From Flavobacterium gyeonganense (GTDB lineage Bacteria > Bacteroidota > Bacteroidia > Flavobacteriales > Flavobacteriaceae), in NCBI RefSeq assembly GCF_029625295.1, contig NZ_CP121112.1:3720001-3784000 (forward strand): a DNA stretch of 64,000 bases, given 5' to 3'. The notes below the pieces were generated by a model. That model was given only the letters and a program-made list of their open reading frames with translations, did no database searches and was not told the DNA's origin. The first letter of the stretch is position 1. The number at the start of each line of letters is the position of its first letter. Made by a program: the position numbers and the translations under genes. Below, piece after piece: positions 1 to 8,674 of this stretch.

Positions 1-502
1 GTCCTTGCGATGAAACGTTTACGACTCTTGCACCATTAGCTCTCTTTAATGCCGGGAATAGATTTGCAGTAAGTTGAAATTGCGCCAAATAATTTATAGC
101 GAGTTGTGATTCAATTCCGCGGTAATCTCTTCTCAACGGAACCCACATAATTCCTGCGTTGTTGATGAGTAAATGTAGTGGTCTGCCTGAAGCTAAAAAT
201 TTTGAGGTAAATTTGTCAATAGAATTTGGATTCACTAAATCCATTTTCTCAATTTCTACATTCGCAATTCCTTTCAGATTTTTCACAGCTTTTTCAATAT
301 CCCTGGCGGGTACAATGACAGTAGCGCCTGCATTTGCAAGTGTTTTTACTGTCTCTAGTCCAATGCCCGTATTTCCTCCTGTTACAATGGCAATTTTGCC
401 TGAAAGATCAATGTCTTTGATTACTTCAGTTGAAGTTGATTGTGCGTTGAAGCCCGAACCTATTGGTTGCTGCAAGGCTCCCTTGTAATTTTTTTGTCCC
501 AT
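1..502 (-). CDS. Short-chain dehydrogenase/reductase (SDR), C-terminus cut by window edge
   Basis: NAD(P)-dependent oxidoreductase of the classical SDR family; the substrate cannot be told from sequence. Reading the minus strand from the ATG at 502 gives an uninterrupted frame to base 1. About 35 residues precede the Rossmann fold. The nucleotide-binding glycine motif TGGNTGIG is at about residues 41-48, the NNAG structural motif at about 115-118, and the segment ending RVVNVSSQG carries the catalytic-region serine just before the edge. The YxxxK motif lies outside the window. The N-terminal extension and the motif spacing resemble WWOX/retinol-dehydrogenase-like bacterial SDRs, which usually have about 300 residues or more. 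Its neighbour is co-oriented but 140 bases away, so no operon is claimed. Family call is secure; specificity is unknown. Confidence 0.9.
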   Translation of the reverse strand, partial: MGQKNYKGALQQPIGSGFNAQSTSTEVIKDIDLSGKIAIVTGGNTGIGLETVKTLANAGATVIVPARDIEKAVKNLKGIANVEIEKMDLVNPNSIDKFTSKFLASGRPLHLLINNAGIMWVPLRRDYRGIESQLAINYLAQFQLTANLFPALKRANGARVVNVSSQG

Positions 503-641
503 TTTTTTAAATTTTTATTGGGATAAAAGTAGATAGCATTTTTTCTTGCAACTTTGTTTAAACGGCTGACTTTACTTTGTTTAAAAGACCATTTTTTAAA
601 GGTATGCCTGAGGTGTTTAAATGTTCTTAAAAAAATCCATT

Positions 642-1940
642 CTATTTCTTATAACATTTCCAGTTCTCAGCCTTAAAAGAATAAGAAACCATCAAATAGC
701 TCCAAAAAGCCATCTTGTTTTCGTTTTGTATTTTTGGAAGGTATTTCATAGAATCTGTTGCCTGATAAAAAGAAAAAGCACAATTGATTTCTAACGCTTT
801 GACAGGAGTATATTTTAATGAAATGTCATTTTCAAATCCAAGGAATTTTTTCATGTCCTGACCAAGATTGTTTTTCAGATGGTATTGGGTGTAAAAAAGA
901 TGAAAATCTGAACGAATGGATAATTTTTGATGTAAAGGAATCGTAGTAAAGAGATAAGGATTTATTAACCCTTTGCCGCCAACATCAGCCGGGAATCGGG
1001 TAAAAACATTCATGTTTCCGTTAAATTTCCAGGTCACGCCATACAATACATCAAAATCACCAGAGCTGCCAGTTGCTAAATGTGGATTACTTCCGCTAAT
1101 CATTTCAGCCCCCAAACGCCAATTTGATTTTTGCAGGGATAATTTAATTTCCGGCTGAAAATAATATGCAAATAGTTGTTGTCCTTTTTGATTACGTCCG
1201 AATTGCAGATAACTGTTTAGTGTGTAATTCCATTGTTTGGTTTTAAAATCAATACGTCCGCCTGTTGTGGCCCGGGTGTAGAGGTGTTGTGAATTGGCAC
1301 TTTCTAAAAAATCCACAGTACTTACGGAATTAAAAGAAAATGCTCTTTTCGAATTATAACTGAAACTATTTACCAGCATGTATTTATATCGGTTTGCAGC
1401 TACAGGGGAATAAGCCGGTTCAAATTCAGAGCTGTAGTTTCGGGTAAATAAAAAGAAAAAGTCATTAGAAAAATGTTCAGAATATTTCATTACCCGAATA
1501 CCTTCGTGTGCCCTTCCTTGCTGAGCCCAGGGAGCATCAGAAAACAATCTTCCATTATCTAATAAGATGCTTTGTCTCCCTAAACGGATATTTACCGATT
1601 TTAATTTAGTTTCTAAAAATAACTGGTAAAAATTAATACTTCCAGCTTTAGATGCCGAATGCTCTTTATCCCAAAGATGGATTTCCTGAACATCAGATTT
1701 AATGAGCCATTTTTCTCTTTCATACTGCATGGAAATTCTGTTTCGCTGTGTGAGATAAAAATAAGGATCGACTGTGGTATTGGGAGGAAGGATATAGTTT
1801 GAAGTGTATTCGGCTCTTGGTCTTATTTCGATATTCATTAAAAACTGCTGGGTCAAAGTGTCCTTTTCTTGTGCCTGACTGCTAAATGTGATTACAATAA
1901 ACAAAAGAAAGAATAGTTTGTAGAAGCTTTTTAATATCAT
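642..1940 (-). CDS. Outer membrane porin-like protein, alginate-export type
   Basis: A 432-residue secreted protein with a signal peptide (hydrophobic residues 5-20, cleavage after SSQAQ). The rest is made of alternating polar and aromatic beta strands, as in a monomeric outer membrane barrel. The first barrel part resembles the alginate_exp porin family: an N-terminal RPRAEYTSNY segment, then the TQRNRISMQYER and LETKLKSVNIRLGRQSI strands, with the GRQ signature near residue 120. In Bacteroidetes these proteins are usually annotated only as alginate export family porins, and the substrate is rarely known. No alginate genes lie nearby, so I infer a small-solute or oligosaccharide channel. It stands alone, divergent from the PepSY-like gene. 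Confidence 0.7.
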   Translation of the reverse strand: MILKSFYKLFFLLFIVITFSSQAQEKDTLTQQFLMNIEIRPRAEYTSNYILPPNTTVDPYFYLTQRNRISMQYEREKWLIKSDVQEIHLWDKEHSASKAGSINFYQLFLETKLKSVNIRLGRQSILLDNGRLFSDAPWAQQGRAHEGIRVMKYSEHFSNDFFFLFTRNYSSEFEPAYSPVAANRYKYMLVNSFSYNSKRAFSFNSVSTVDFLESANSQHLYTRATTGGRIDFKTKQWNYTLNSYLQFGRNQKGQQLFAYYFQPEIKLSLQKSNWRLGAEMISGSNPHLATGSSGDFDVLYGVTWKFNGNMNVFTRFPADVGGKGLINPYLFTTIPLHQKLSIRSDFHLFYTQYHLKNNLGQDMKKFLGFENDISLKYTPVKALEINCAFSFYQATDSMKYLPKIQNENKMAFWSYLMVSYSFKAENWKCYKK

Positions 1941-2239
1941 ATTTATTTATCCTATATAATTAATATAGAATTGCAATGATACTAAAATTATCCGATTAGC
2001 ACAATTTAAGATTTGAAGTTGATTCTAATGTTTTAAATATTTCTTTTCCGGAAAACGATCATTTTAAATAGGTGAAATTCCCAGCAGGAAATGGATCTAA
2101 TATTCGTAGAAAAAAGGATTAACCTTTATCGATTTTAAATACGGACGATTTATAAATAACTAAAGGTTTCTTAAATTGGTTTGAATATGTTTTTGCTTAT
2201 TGTAAATTAGAGAGTATGGAAATTTTAATTAAAACAATT
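1941..2239. other. Divergent intergenic region, no gene seen
   Basis: About 300 AT-rich bases separate the divergently transcribed porin and PepSY-like genes, so promoters for both must lie here. I find no exact TAnnTTTG box at a convincing distance from either start, no conserved RNA shape and no open frame worth calling. A T-rich stretch around 2186-2197 (TATGTTTTTG) is a near match to the flavobacterial -7 box for the plus-strand gene. Confidence 0.4.
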
Positions 2240-2674
2240 ATGAAAACGAAAATAATTACAGTCGCATTATTACTTGGTTTTGTAATATCGACTCACGCAC
2301 AAAAGAAAATTGAACTTACTGAATTGCCAAAACCAGCGCAGGAATTTTTAAAAAAGTATTTCAGTAATACACCAGTAGAAACAGTCAAAAAAGATGCAGA
2401 ACATGGTGAAAAAGGATACGAGGTAAAACTGAAAGACGGTACCGAAGTAGAGTTTTGGAAAGACGGCGCTTATCGTGAAGTTGATGGTGGAGAGAAACCC
2501 ATTCCAACTGAATTTATTCCGAAAAACATAAAAGATTATGTGGCAAAACATTATCCAAATGAAAAAATTACTCATATAGATTACGGTCACAAAGACGTTG
2601 ATGTAGATTTAACCAACAAAATTGACCTTGAATTTACGAAGGAAGGTAAATTTATTAGAGGGGATAAAGATTAA
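2240..2674 (+). CDS. Secreted PepSY-like domain protein
   Basis: A small exported protein of 144 residues from the ATG at 2240. An in-frame ATG at 2216 would add eight polar residues in front of the signal peptide and is less likely. The signal peptide is residues 1-20, ending STHAQ. The mature part is two similar alpha/beta units: a 'LP.PAQEFLKKYF' helix followed by KDAEHGEKGYEVKLKDGTEVEF strands, then 'IPKNIKDYVAKHYP' followed by GHKDVDVDLTNKIDLEF. This duplicated layout is typical of the putative PepSY-like (BLIP-like) family common in Bacteroidetes, which is periplasmic and of unknown ligand. It is a single-gene unit closed by a strong hairpin at 2701-2744. Confidence 0.8.
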   Translation: MKTKIITVALLLGFVISTHAQKKIELTELPKPAQEFLKKYFSNTPVETVKKDAEHGEKGYEVKLKDGTEVEFWKDGAYREVDGGEKPIPTEFIPKNIKDYVAKHYPNEKITHIDYGHKDVDVDLTNKIDLEFTKEGKFIRGDKD

Positions 2675-2700
2675 TGTCGATTTTGAGATTTGTAAATGAT

Positions 2701-2744
2701 ATAAAACAAAAACTCCATTAGAAATAATGGAGTTTTTGTTTTAT
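2701..2744. terminator. Bidirectional intrinsic terminator
   Basis: A perfect 20-base inverted repeat (2701-2720 and 2725-2744) with a GAAA tetraloop. A-rich and T-rich flanks work on both strands. It sits between two convergent genes, the PepSY-like gene (+) and the cyclophilin-FKBP gene (-), and probably ends both. Confidence 0.85.
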
Positions 2745-2762
2745 AAGTTTAGTTGAAAATTT

Positions 2763-3899
2763 TTATTGCTGCTTAGCAGAGGTTTCAATCTCGAAAATCA
2801 AAGTTGCATTTGGCGGAATAACTCCACCGGCACCTTTTTCTCCATAGGCTAAATTTGAGGGAAGAAAGAAGATGGCTTTGTCTCCGTCTGTCATCATATC
2901 AAGCGCTTCAATAAATCCAGGAATCATACCGTCTTTTTTTCCTACAGTAAAAGGAAAAGATTTATAACCTCCCTGTGCATCCCTGTTAGGATTATATTTT
3001 CCATATGCTTTTTCTACATTTGGCATACTGCTGTCAAAAAGATTTCCGTCTTCAAAATATCCTGCATAATGAAAATAAATCGTAGATCCTTCGGCGCCTT
3101 TTACGCCAGTTCCTTTTTGTGTAATTACATATTTTAAACCAGAAGCAGTTGTTGTGGCTTTAGCTTTCATAGCTTCAAAATAAGCCGCTTTTTCTTTAAC
3201 TACTTTTTGCGCTTCTCCTTTTTTAGCTTCTTCCTTTTTAGCATCATCAGCAATAACTTTTAATGCATCAAATTTTTTGGCAGCAGCACCTTTGCGTGTA
3301 ATGGTAATTTTTGTCATGATATCATCCTGAACAATTTTGTTTACATTGTCCATTCCTGAAACTACATGGCCAAAAATAGTATGTTTACCGTTTAACCACG
3401 GAGTCTCTTTGTGTGTAATGAAAAACTGGCTTCCGTTAGTAGCCGGCCCGGAATTAGCCATCGCCAAAATACCGCCTTTGTCAAATATTAATTCATTTAC
3501 GAATTCATCTTTAAAGGAATATCCTGGACCTCCTGAGCCGTTTCCGTCAGGATCACCTCCCTGAATCATAAAATCATTGATTACTCTGTGGAATTTTAAT
3601 CCGTCATAAAATGGTTTTCCTTTCAGTTTTTCCACTTTAACATTAGGATTTTTACCTTCCGCCAAAGAAATAAAATTGGCAACAGTTACAGGCGTTTTTA
3701 AATATTCCAGAGTTAAAACAATATCACCTTTTGTTGTTGAAATTGTAGCAAAAATACCTTCGTTGGGATTTTCCTTTGGATTTACTTTTGCCTGTGTTTT
3801 TGTTGCAGGTGCTTTTGATTTTGCTACAGGTTTTTTAGTGGTTTGCGCTTGAATATTAAGTATTGTAAGGCAAAATAGAAATAAAAATTTAAATTTCAT
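2763..3899 (-). CDS. Periplasmic peptidyl-prolyl isomerase, cyclophilin-FKBP fusion
   Basis: A 378-residue exported folding catalyst that joins two unrelated prolyl isomerase domains. A signal peptide (ends NIQAQ) and a basic Lys/Pro/Thr-rich linker precede a cyclophilin domain at about residues 48-210. That domain has the catalytic FHRVI arginine, the GGDPDGNGSGGPGY loop and NGSQFFIT. A charged helix (about 215-245) leads to an FKBP domain (about 250-378) with FDSS, GMIPGF, LAYGEKGAGGVIPP and ATLIFEIE. Both active sites look intact. It is the last gene of the DHH-gldI-PPIase minus-strand group, 31 bases after the previous paralogue. The family is expected to act on envelope proteins; a link to gliding machinery is inferred only from its position beside gldI. 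Confidence 0.88.
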   Translation of the reverse strand: MKFKFLFLFCLTILNIQAQTTKKPVAKSKAPATKTQAKVNPKENPNEGIFATISTTKGDIVLTLEYLKTPVTVANFISLAEGKNPNVKVEKLKGKPFYDGLKFHRVINDFMIQGGDPDGNGSGGPGYSFKDEFVNELIFDKGGILAMANSGPATNGSQFFITHKETPWLNGKHTIFGHVVSGMDNVNKIVQDDIMTKITITRKGAAAKKFDALKVIADDAKKEEAKKGEAQKVVKEKAAYFEAMKAKATTTASGLKYVITQKGTGVKGAEGSTIYFHYAGYFEDGNLFDSSMPNVEKAYGKYNPNRDAQGGYKSFPFTVGKKDGMIPGFIEALDMMTDGDKAIFFLPSNLAYGEKGAGGVIPPNATLIFEIETSAKQQ

Positions 3900-3930
3900 T
3901 ATATTTAAAATTATGTGTTTTTAAGTATTA

Positions 3931-5006
3931 TTATGGCTTTTCTAATAATTGAATTTCGAAAATAATATTAGCATTTGGAGGAATAACACCACCTGCACCG
4001 GTTTCGCCATACGCCAGATGTGACGGAATAAAAATAACCGCTTTATCTCCAAAAGAAAGCTGCTCAATTCCTTCAATAAACCCAGGGATCAAGCCTTGTT
4101 TGCTTCCGGCCGTAAAAGGTATTGGCTGATATCCGTTTGCATCGGCTTTTGCCTGTATAAATTTTCCAAATGTTTTTGAAATCTCAGGAGAACTGGAATC
4201 AAATAAAGTACCATCTTCTAAAAAACCTGAATAATTAATGTAAACTTGTGTACCTGCAGCAGGTTTTTTTCCTGATCCCTTTTCAGTAATTACATATTGT
4301 AAGCCACTATTTGTTTTTGTAGCTTTTGCTTTTAAGGCATTTAAAGAAGCTGCTTTTTCTTTTTGAACTCCGGCATATTTACTTTGCTCTTTTGCAATTT
4401 CTGAAAAATAATCATGAAATACTTTTACAGCATCGAACTTTTTAGCTTCTTCGCCATTTCTAATAATAGTCACAGAAACAATAGTATCGTCCTGAAGTAT
4501 TTTATTTACTACTTCCTGATCTTTTGCATCAACAACATGTCCAAAAATAGTATGTTTATTGTCTAGCCATGGAGTTTCTACATGTGTAATGAAGAATTGG
4601 CTGCTGTTTGTTCCCGGACCATTGTTGGCCATTGCCAGAACACCAGGTTTGTCAAATTTTAGATCTGAGAATTCATCTTTAAATTTATAACCCGTATCTC
4701 CAGAGCCCGTTCCTTCCGGATCTCCGGTCTGAATCATGAAATTTTCAATAACCCTGTGAAATTTCAATCCATCAAAAAAAGGCTTTTTTTCAGGTAATCT
4801 TTCGTTACAAATTCATTTTTTCCTTCTGCTAAGGTTATAAAATTAGCAACAGTTACAGGTGCTTTTTTATAATCTAATGAAACTATAATATGCCCTTTGT
4901 TCGTTTCAATATCAGCATATAAACCATCAGGTAAATTGCTGTTCTCGTTTTTACAGGAATAAAATGAAGTAACGGCTAATAGTAATAGTAAAATACTCTT
5001 TTTCAT
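3931..5006 (-). pseudogene. Lipoprotein cyclophilin-FKBP fusion isomerase, frameshifted as sequenced
   Basis: A paralogue of the downstream isomerase with the same two-domain layout, made as a lipoprotein (lipobox SFYSC, Cys18). The frame opens at 5006 but stops after about 80 residues, and the remainder continues in another frame (4767 to 3931). On the coding strand the break is at a run of seven A (about 4784-4790). Adding one A restores DYLKKKPFFDGLKFHRVI and one frame of 358 residues. Cyclophilin motifs (FHRVI, GTGSGDTGYKF, NSSQFFIT) and FKBP motifs (FDSS, LIPGF, LAYGETGAGGVIPP) are intact beyond the break. So this is either a sequence undercall or a very recent loss; I favour the first. 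It follows gldI by 15 bases. Confidence 0.8.
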
Positions 5007-5021
5007 TTTTAAAATGTTGTT

Positions 5022-5687
5022 TTATGGGTTTAATGTATCTTTTTTAGCTACAGATGCCGGTTTTGCTGCTGTAGTTTTCGGAGTTTGTTTCGTTGTAGTC
5101 TGTCTTGTGGAGTCTGCAGCCGGAGCTCCTGCTGCATTAGGATCAGGAACAAAATTGCGTAAAGTAACGGTACAGATTAAGGACTGATTGGTTCCGATTT
5201 TTTTGTTGTCTCCGTGATATCCATACGCAATATGGGATGGGAACAGGAAAGTTACGGTTTCATTTTTATGCATCAATTTGATTCCGTCTCTCAATCCCAT
5301 CATGATGTCTTGTTTATCGACATAATAGGTCTGTGGACCAAGTTCGGCTTCAGAATAGATAATTTTGCCCTCAATGTCTTTTATTTCTAAATTAAAATAG
5401 GCAATATCTCCTTTTTTAGGAGTTTGTGTATCTGTTAGATTTCTTTGGTCATAAGTTAGCCAATATCCTTTTCTGGTGGCGTAGTATTTTACTTTTGGAT
5501 TGTTTTTGATAATTTTTTTTATCACATCCTCTTCACTTGCAACCAGTTTTTTGTTTCTGTCAGCCGATTTTTTCATAAAAGTACCTGATGCCTGGGAAAT
5601 AGGCCTTCTGGCTTCCTCATGATGTTTACAACTAACAAATAAAACAGTAAAAAGCAACGTGCAAATGCTTCGTTTTAAGTAGTTCAT
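5022..5687 (-). CDS. gldI: Gliding motility-associated FKBP-type prolyl isomerase lipoprotein GldI
   Basis: A 221-residue lipoprotein (signal peptide with lipobox FVSC, Cys20). A helical segment with the 'EDVIKKIIKNNPKVKYYATRKG' region precedes an FKBP domain at about residues 75-180 (KKGDIAYFNLEI, GLRDGIKLM, FLFPSHIAYGYHGD). A low-complexity Ala/Thr/Lys tail follows. Length, lipidation and motifs match GldI, which is required for gliding in Flavobacterium johnsoniae and presumably folds envelope components of the gliding/type IX secretion machinery. The FKBP catalytic aromatic pocket is less canonical than in the neighbouring fusions. It lies 6 bases after the DHH gene and 15 bases before the lipoprotein isomerase, so co-transcription is likely. 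Confidence 0.87.
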   Translation of the reverse strand: MNYLKRSICTLLFTVLFVSCKHHEEARRPISQASGTFMKKSADRNKKLVASEEDVIKKIIKNNPKVKYYATRKGYWLTYDQRNLTDTQTPKKGDIAYFNLEIKDIEGKIIYSEAELGPQTYYVDKQDIMMGLRDGIKLMHKNETVTFLFPSHIAYGYHGDNKKIGTNQSLICTVTLRNFVPDPNAAGAPAADSTRQTTTKQTPKTTAAKPASVAKKDTLNP

Positions 5688-5693
5688 ATTGGG

Positions 5694-6698
5694 TTATATT
5701 TTTAGTTTAGTTACTAAATCTTCAAACTTTTTCAGGGTTTCTTCCATTGAAACTTCTGATTTTCCACCGGCAGCATTGATGTGTCCGCCACCATTAAAAT
5801 AATCTCTTGCAAACTGATTTACATCGAATCCGCCTTGGGAACGAAAAGATATTTTAATAATATTTTCATCCTTATTTTCGATAAAAATAGCTGTAAAAAT
5901 AATATCTTTTATACTTAGTCCGTAATTAACTATCCCCTCAGTATCCCCTTTTACATAATTAAAAGAATCAAGCTCATCCTGTGTTAACGAAGTATAAGAA
6001 GTTTTATGTGCTGATAAAATTTTCATATTCTGCAAGGCGCGTCCCAGTAGTTGTAAACGGCTGTACGAACTATTGTCAAACAATAAAACAGGTATTTCGG
6101 TATTATCTGCACCTAAATCAATCAGTTCTGCCACTATACGATGTGTGTTTCCTGTCGTTTTAGGAAAGCGAAAGGAACCTGAATCGGTTAATATTCCGGT
6201 ATAAATGCAGGTTGCGATAGTTTTGTCGATATCTTGTTTTTTGTTTAAAAACAGGATGAAATTATAAATCATTTCACAAGTAGAACCAAAAGAAGTATCA
6301 GAATAAGTGTAAGCTGCGTAATTATGTGGTTTTTCATGATGATCGATCATGATAAAAGGAACTGTTAGTTTGGCTAAAGTATGTTCCATTTCACCCGTAC
6401 GATGAAAAGCATTAAAATCAAGTGTAAAGATCAGTTCGGCTTCTTCTAATATTTTGGTGCAGTTTTGAGTGTCTTTTTCAAATATTTTCACAGTTTCAGA
6501 ACCTGGGAGCCAGGCTAAAAAATCAGGAAAGTCATTTGGAGCAACGACGGTTGGCTGATGATTGTTTTTTAATAAAAAATGGTATAGTGCTAACGTAGAG
6601 CCCATAGCGTCGCCATCTGGTCCTCTGTGCGGAATTATTGCAATTTTCTTTGGGGCAGCAAGCAACAATTGTATTGCCTGAATATCTTGTATTTTCAT
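5694..6698 (-). CDS. DHH/DHHA1 phosphoesterase, NrnA-type oligoribonuclease/pAp phosphatase
   Basis: Cytoplasmic phosphoesterase of 334 residues. The DHH catalytic motifs are complete: HRGPDGDA with His24, Asp28 and Asp30; the second aspartate in LDFNAFHR; and the DHH triad in MIDHHEKPH. The C-terminal DHHA1 domain ends with the GGGHINAAGG substrate loop. NrnA-type enzymes degrade short RNA oligomers and hydrolyse 3'-phosphoadenosine 5'-phosphate with Mn2+. The length fits the family (about 310-340). It is the first gene of the gldI operon. A TAAATTCG sequence at 6712-6705 on the minus strand, just ahead of the start, is a possible -7 box but has no matching -33 TTG. Confidence 0.88.
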   Translation of the reverse strand: MKIQDIQAIQLLLAAPKKIAIIPHRGPDGDAMGSTLALYHFLLKNNHQPTVVAPNDFPDFLAWLPGSETVKIFEKDTQNCTKILEEAELIFTLDFNAFHRTGEMEHTLAKLTVPFIMIDHHEKPHNYAAYTYSDTSFGSTCEMIYNFILFLNKKQDIDKTIATCIYTGILTDSGSFRFPKTTGNTHRIVAELIDLGADNTEIPVLLFDNSSYSRLQLLGRALQNMKILSAHKTSYTSLTQDELDSFNYVKGDTEGIVNYGLSIKDIIFTAIFIENKDENIIKISFRSQGGFDVNQFARDYFNGGGHINAAGGKSEVSMEETLKKFEDLVTKLKI

Positions 6699-6780
6699 AG
6701 TGTGCGAATTTACATTTTTTTAATCTAATGTTGAAATCATTTTATAGATTAACACACTTTTACAAATTATGAGTCAGGAG

Positions 6781-8048
6781 TTAGAAGTTTTGGAATTTGT
6801 TTTTTTTTGATTTGAAATTTATCTTTTGATACAATTTATATTTGACACCTTTTACAATTTGAGATTTATAAATCCCTACAGAACCAGAAGAAAAATAAGC
6901 AATTGTACAGGCAATCGCAATAAAAATTCCGGGTTGTACTCCAAATAATTCCATTCCCATAATAGTACAGGCGATAGGAGTGTGGGTCGCGCCTGAAAAT
7001 ACAGCTACAAATCCCAAACCTGCCAAAAGTGCAATCGGCATTGGAATAATAAGGGATAAAGTGCTTCCTAAAGTAGCACCCACAAAGAATATCGGGGTTA
7101 CTTCACCGCCTTTAAAGCCAGCCCCTAAAGTGAATCCTGTAAACAATATTTTAAGCAAAAAAACATACCATGGACTGGCATTTGAAAAGGAATCCACAAT
7201 TATTGGAACGCCTAATCCAGAGAATTCTGTAAATCCGAAACCTGCAATGGCAATGGCTAAAATGATTCCTCCAATAAAAGGTCTTAATGGCGGAAATTTT
7301 ATTTTTTTGAAAAAAAAGAACTCCAAAAATGAACATTTCTGGAAAAAAGCAAAGCAGCTAATCCAGATAATATTCCAATGATAATCGTGTAAAATAATGT
7401 AGTGCGATTAAATTCAGGAACAATTGGAATGCTATAATGTGTATGTTTTACCTGCCAGAACTCAACAGTAAAATAAGCACTATATGCCACTATAAACGAC
7501 AAAGCAATGCTTTTTAAATTGATTTTACTGAAATATAAAACTTCGAGCGCAAAGATAGCACCTGCTAGAGGTGTTCCGAAAACGGATGCAAAACCTGCAC
7601 TAATGCCAAGGATAATCAGAATTTTTCTTTCGGAATTATCTAATTTAAAAAGTTTTGTGAATTGATCTGCAATAGCACCTCCCATTTGTACAGCAGTTCC
7701 TTCACGTCCGGCAGATCCGCCAAATAAATGAGTAAGTAAGGTTCCTAAAAGCACTAAAGGAGCCATTTTAAACGGAATTATTTTATGGGGATTTTCATAT
7801 TCCTCTAAAAGCAAGTTGTTCCCTTTTAGAACAGATTCGCCCCAATAGTAATAACTGAATCCAACTAATAGCCCGCCCAGAGGTAATAACCAGACAATCC
7901 ACTCGTGTTGAATTCTAAATTTTGTAACAAATTCCAGTGAAACTAAAAAAAAAGCTGATGCAGATCCTGAAAAGAAGCCAATTAAAATACAAATGAAAGT
8001 CCATTTGAAAATTTTCAGAAATATTTTTCTTAGTTTTTGAAAGTTCAT
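6781..8048 (-). pseudogene. CLC-F type fluoride/proton antiporter, frameshifted as sequenced
   Basis: A polytopic inner membrane anion antiporter of the CLC superfamily. Motifs differ from chloride-type CLC in the way known for fluoride-specific CLC-F: GNNLLLEE where GSGIP is expected, GGSAGREGTAVQMGG, and GGEVTPIFFVGATLG. The expected job is fluoride export with the gating glutamate of GREGT present. The frame from 8048 stops at about 7299; the rest runs in another frame from about 7326. Adding one A to a seven-A run on the coding strand (about 7303-7309) restores SSFFSKKIKFPPLRP and one protein of 422 residues. Both halves are otherwise well conserved, so an undercall is more likely than a decayed gene. 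No fluoride riboswitch was recognised upstream. Confidence 0.78.
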
Positions 8049-8058
8049 TTAAAGAAGT

Positions 8059-8120
8059 TTGCCACGAATTTCACCATTTAAAATGAATTTTAAAAGTCTG
8101 TGATGAAATTCGTGGCAAAA
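8059..8120. terminator. Long-arm intergenic hairpin, terminator-like, GCCACGAATTT family
   Basis: Perfect 16-base arms (8059-8074 and 8105-8120) flank a 30-base loop. It lies between the RidA-like gene and the CLC gene, both on the minus strand. The arm TTTGCCACGAATTTCA belongs to a kind of sequence that recurs between genes in flavobacterial genomes (from memory). Within this window a related arm (TTAGCCACAAATTATT) is found at 30645-30705. Confidence 0.65.
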
Positions 8121-8124
8121 AAAA

Positions 8125-8511
8125 TTATTCCTGTACTACAGCTGTAAATTCAATTTCAACTAAATATTCAGGTGCAACAAGTTTGCTGATTTCATAAAAA
8201 CCTGTTGTAGGCTTTACTTCTTTAAAAAAAACAGCATGCGCTCTGGCTACATCTTCAAAAGTAGCAATATTGGTAGTGAAAATTCGGGTTCTGATAACGT
8301 CTTTCATTCCAACATTTAAATCTTCTAATACTTTTTCAATACGCTCCAGAATATTATAAGTTTGTGCATAAGCATCATCGGCTTTCACTTTTTCGCCATC
8401 AACAATTGCCACAGTGCCGGAAACTTCAATAATATTGCCGATTCTTACGGCACGACAATATCCCATTTTGTCTTCCCACGGTGATCCTGTTAAGATGTTT
8501 TCTCTTTTCAT
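8125..8511 (-). CDS. RidA/YjgF-family protein lacking the canonical catalytic arginine
   Basis: A 128-residue single-domain protein of the Rid (YjgF/YER057c/UK114) superfamily, a chorismate-mutase-like trimer. Conserved elements are EVSGTVAIVDGE, AQTYNILERIEKVLEDLN and the C-terminal LVEIEFTAVV strand. RidA proper deaminates enamine/imine intermediates using an arginine just after PxR; here that position reads KPTTGFYEIS, with no arginine. It therefore falls in the Rid4-7-like groups, whose substrates are poorly known. I would not transfer the deaminase name. It is monocistronic by appearance, closed by the hairpin at 8059-8120. Confidence 0.85.
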   Translation of the reverse strand: MKRENILTGSPWEDKMGYCRAVRIGNIIEVSGTVAIVDGEKVKADDAYAQTYNILERIEKVLEDLNVGMKDVIRTRIFTTNIATFEDVARAHAVFFKEVKPTTGFYEISKLVAPEYLVEIEFTAVVQE

Positions 8512-8674
8512 TATCTTCTGTTTTATGAATTTGTTTTTAAAAATTTTTAAACGAATTCAGGTTAATTAAATTGCGTTGCAATTTATAAAATATGCCGTCA
8601 AAAAGGGATAAAAATTATTTGAAATCATGCTGTAATTCGTCCTTTTTTGTGATATTTAAGTGACGAATATATAG

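Noticed and set aside
2701..2744. Perfect 20-base palindrome as an attachment or recombination site
   Set aside because: Position between convergent genes, GAAA loop and A/T flanks fit a bidirectional terminator; similar hairpins occur at most convergent ends here.
6980..7381. 133-residue open frame on the plus strand opposite the CLC gene
   Set aside because: It lies fully antisense to conserved CLC-F coding sequence, has low-complexity Pro/Lys content and no start context; a shadow frame.
8049..8124. Fluoride riboswitch ahead of the CLC-F gene
   Set aside because: The gap holds only a long-arm hairpin; the conserved crcB-type core was not found.
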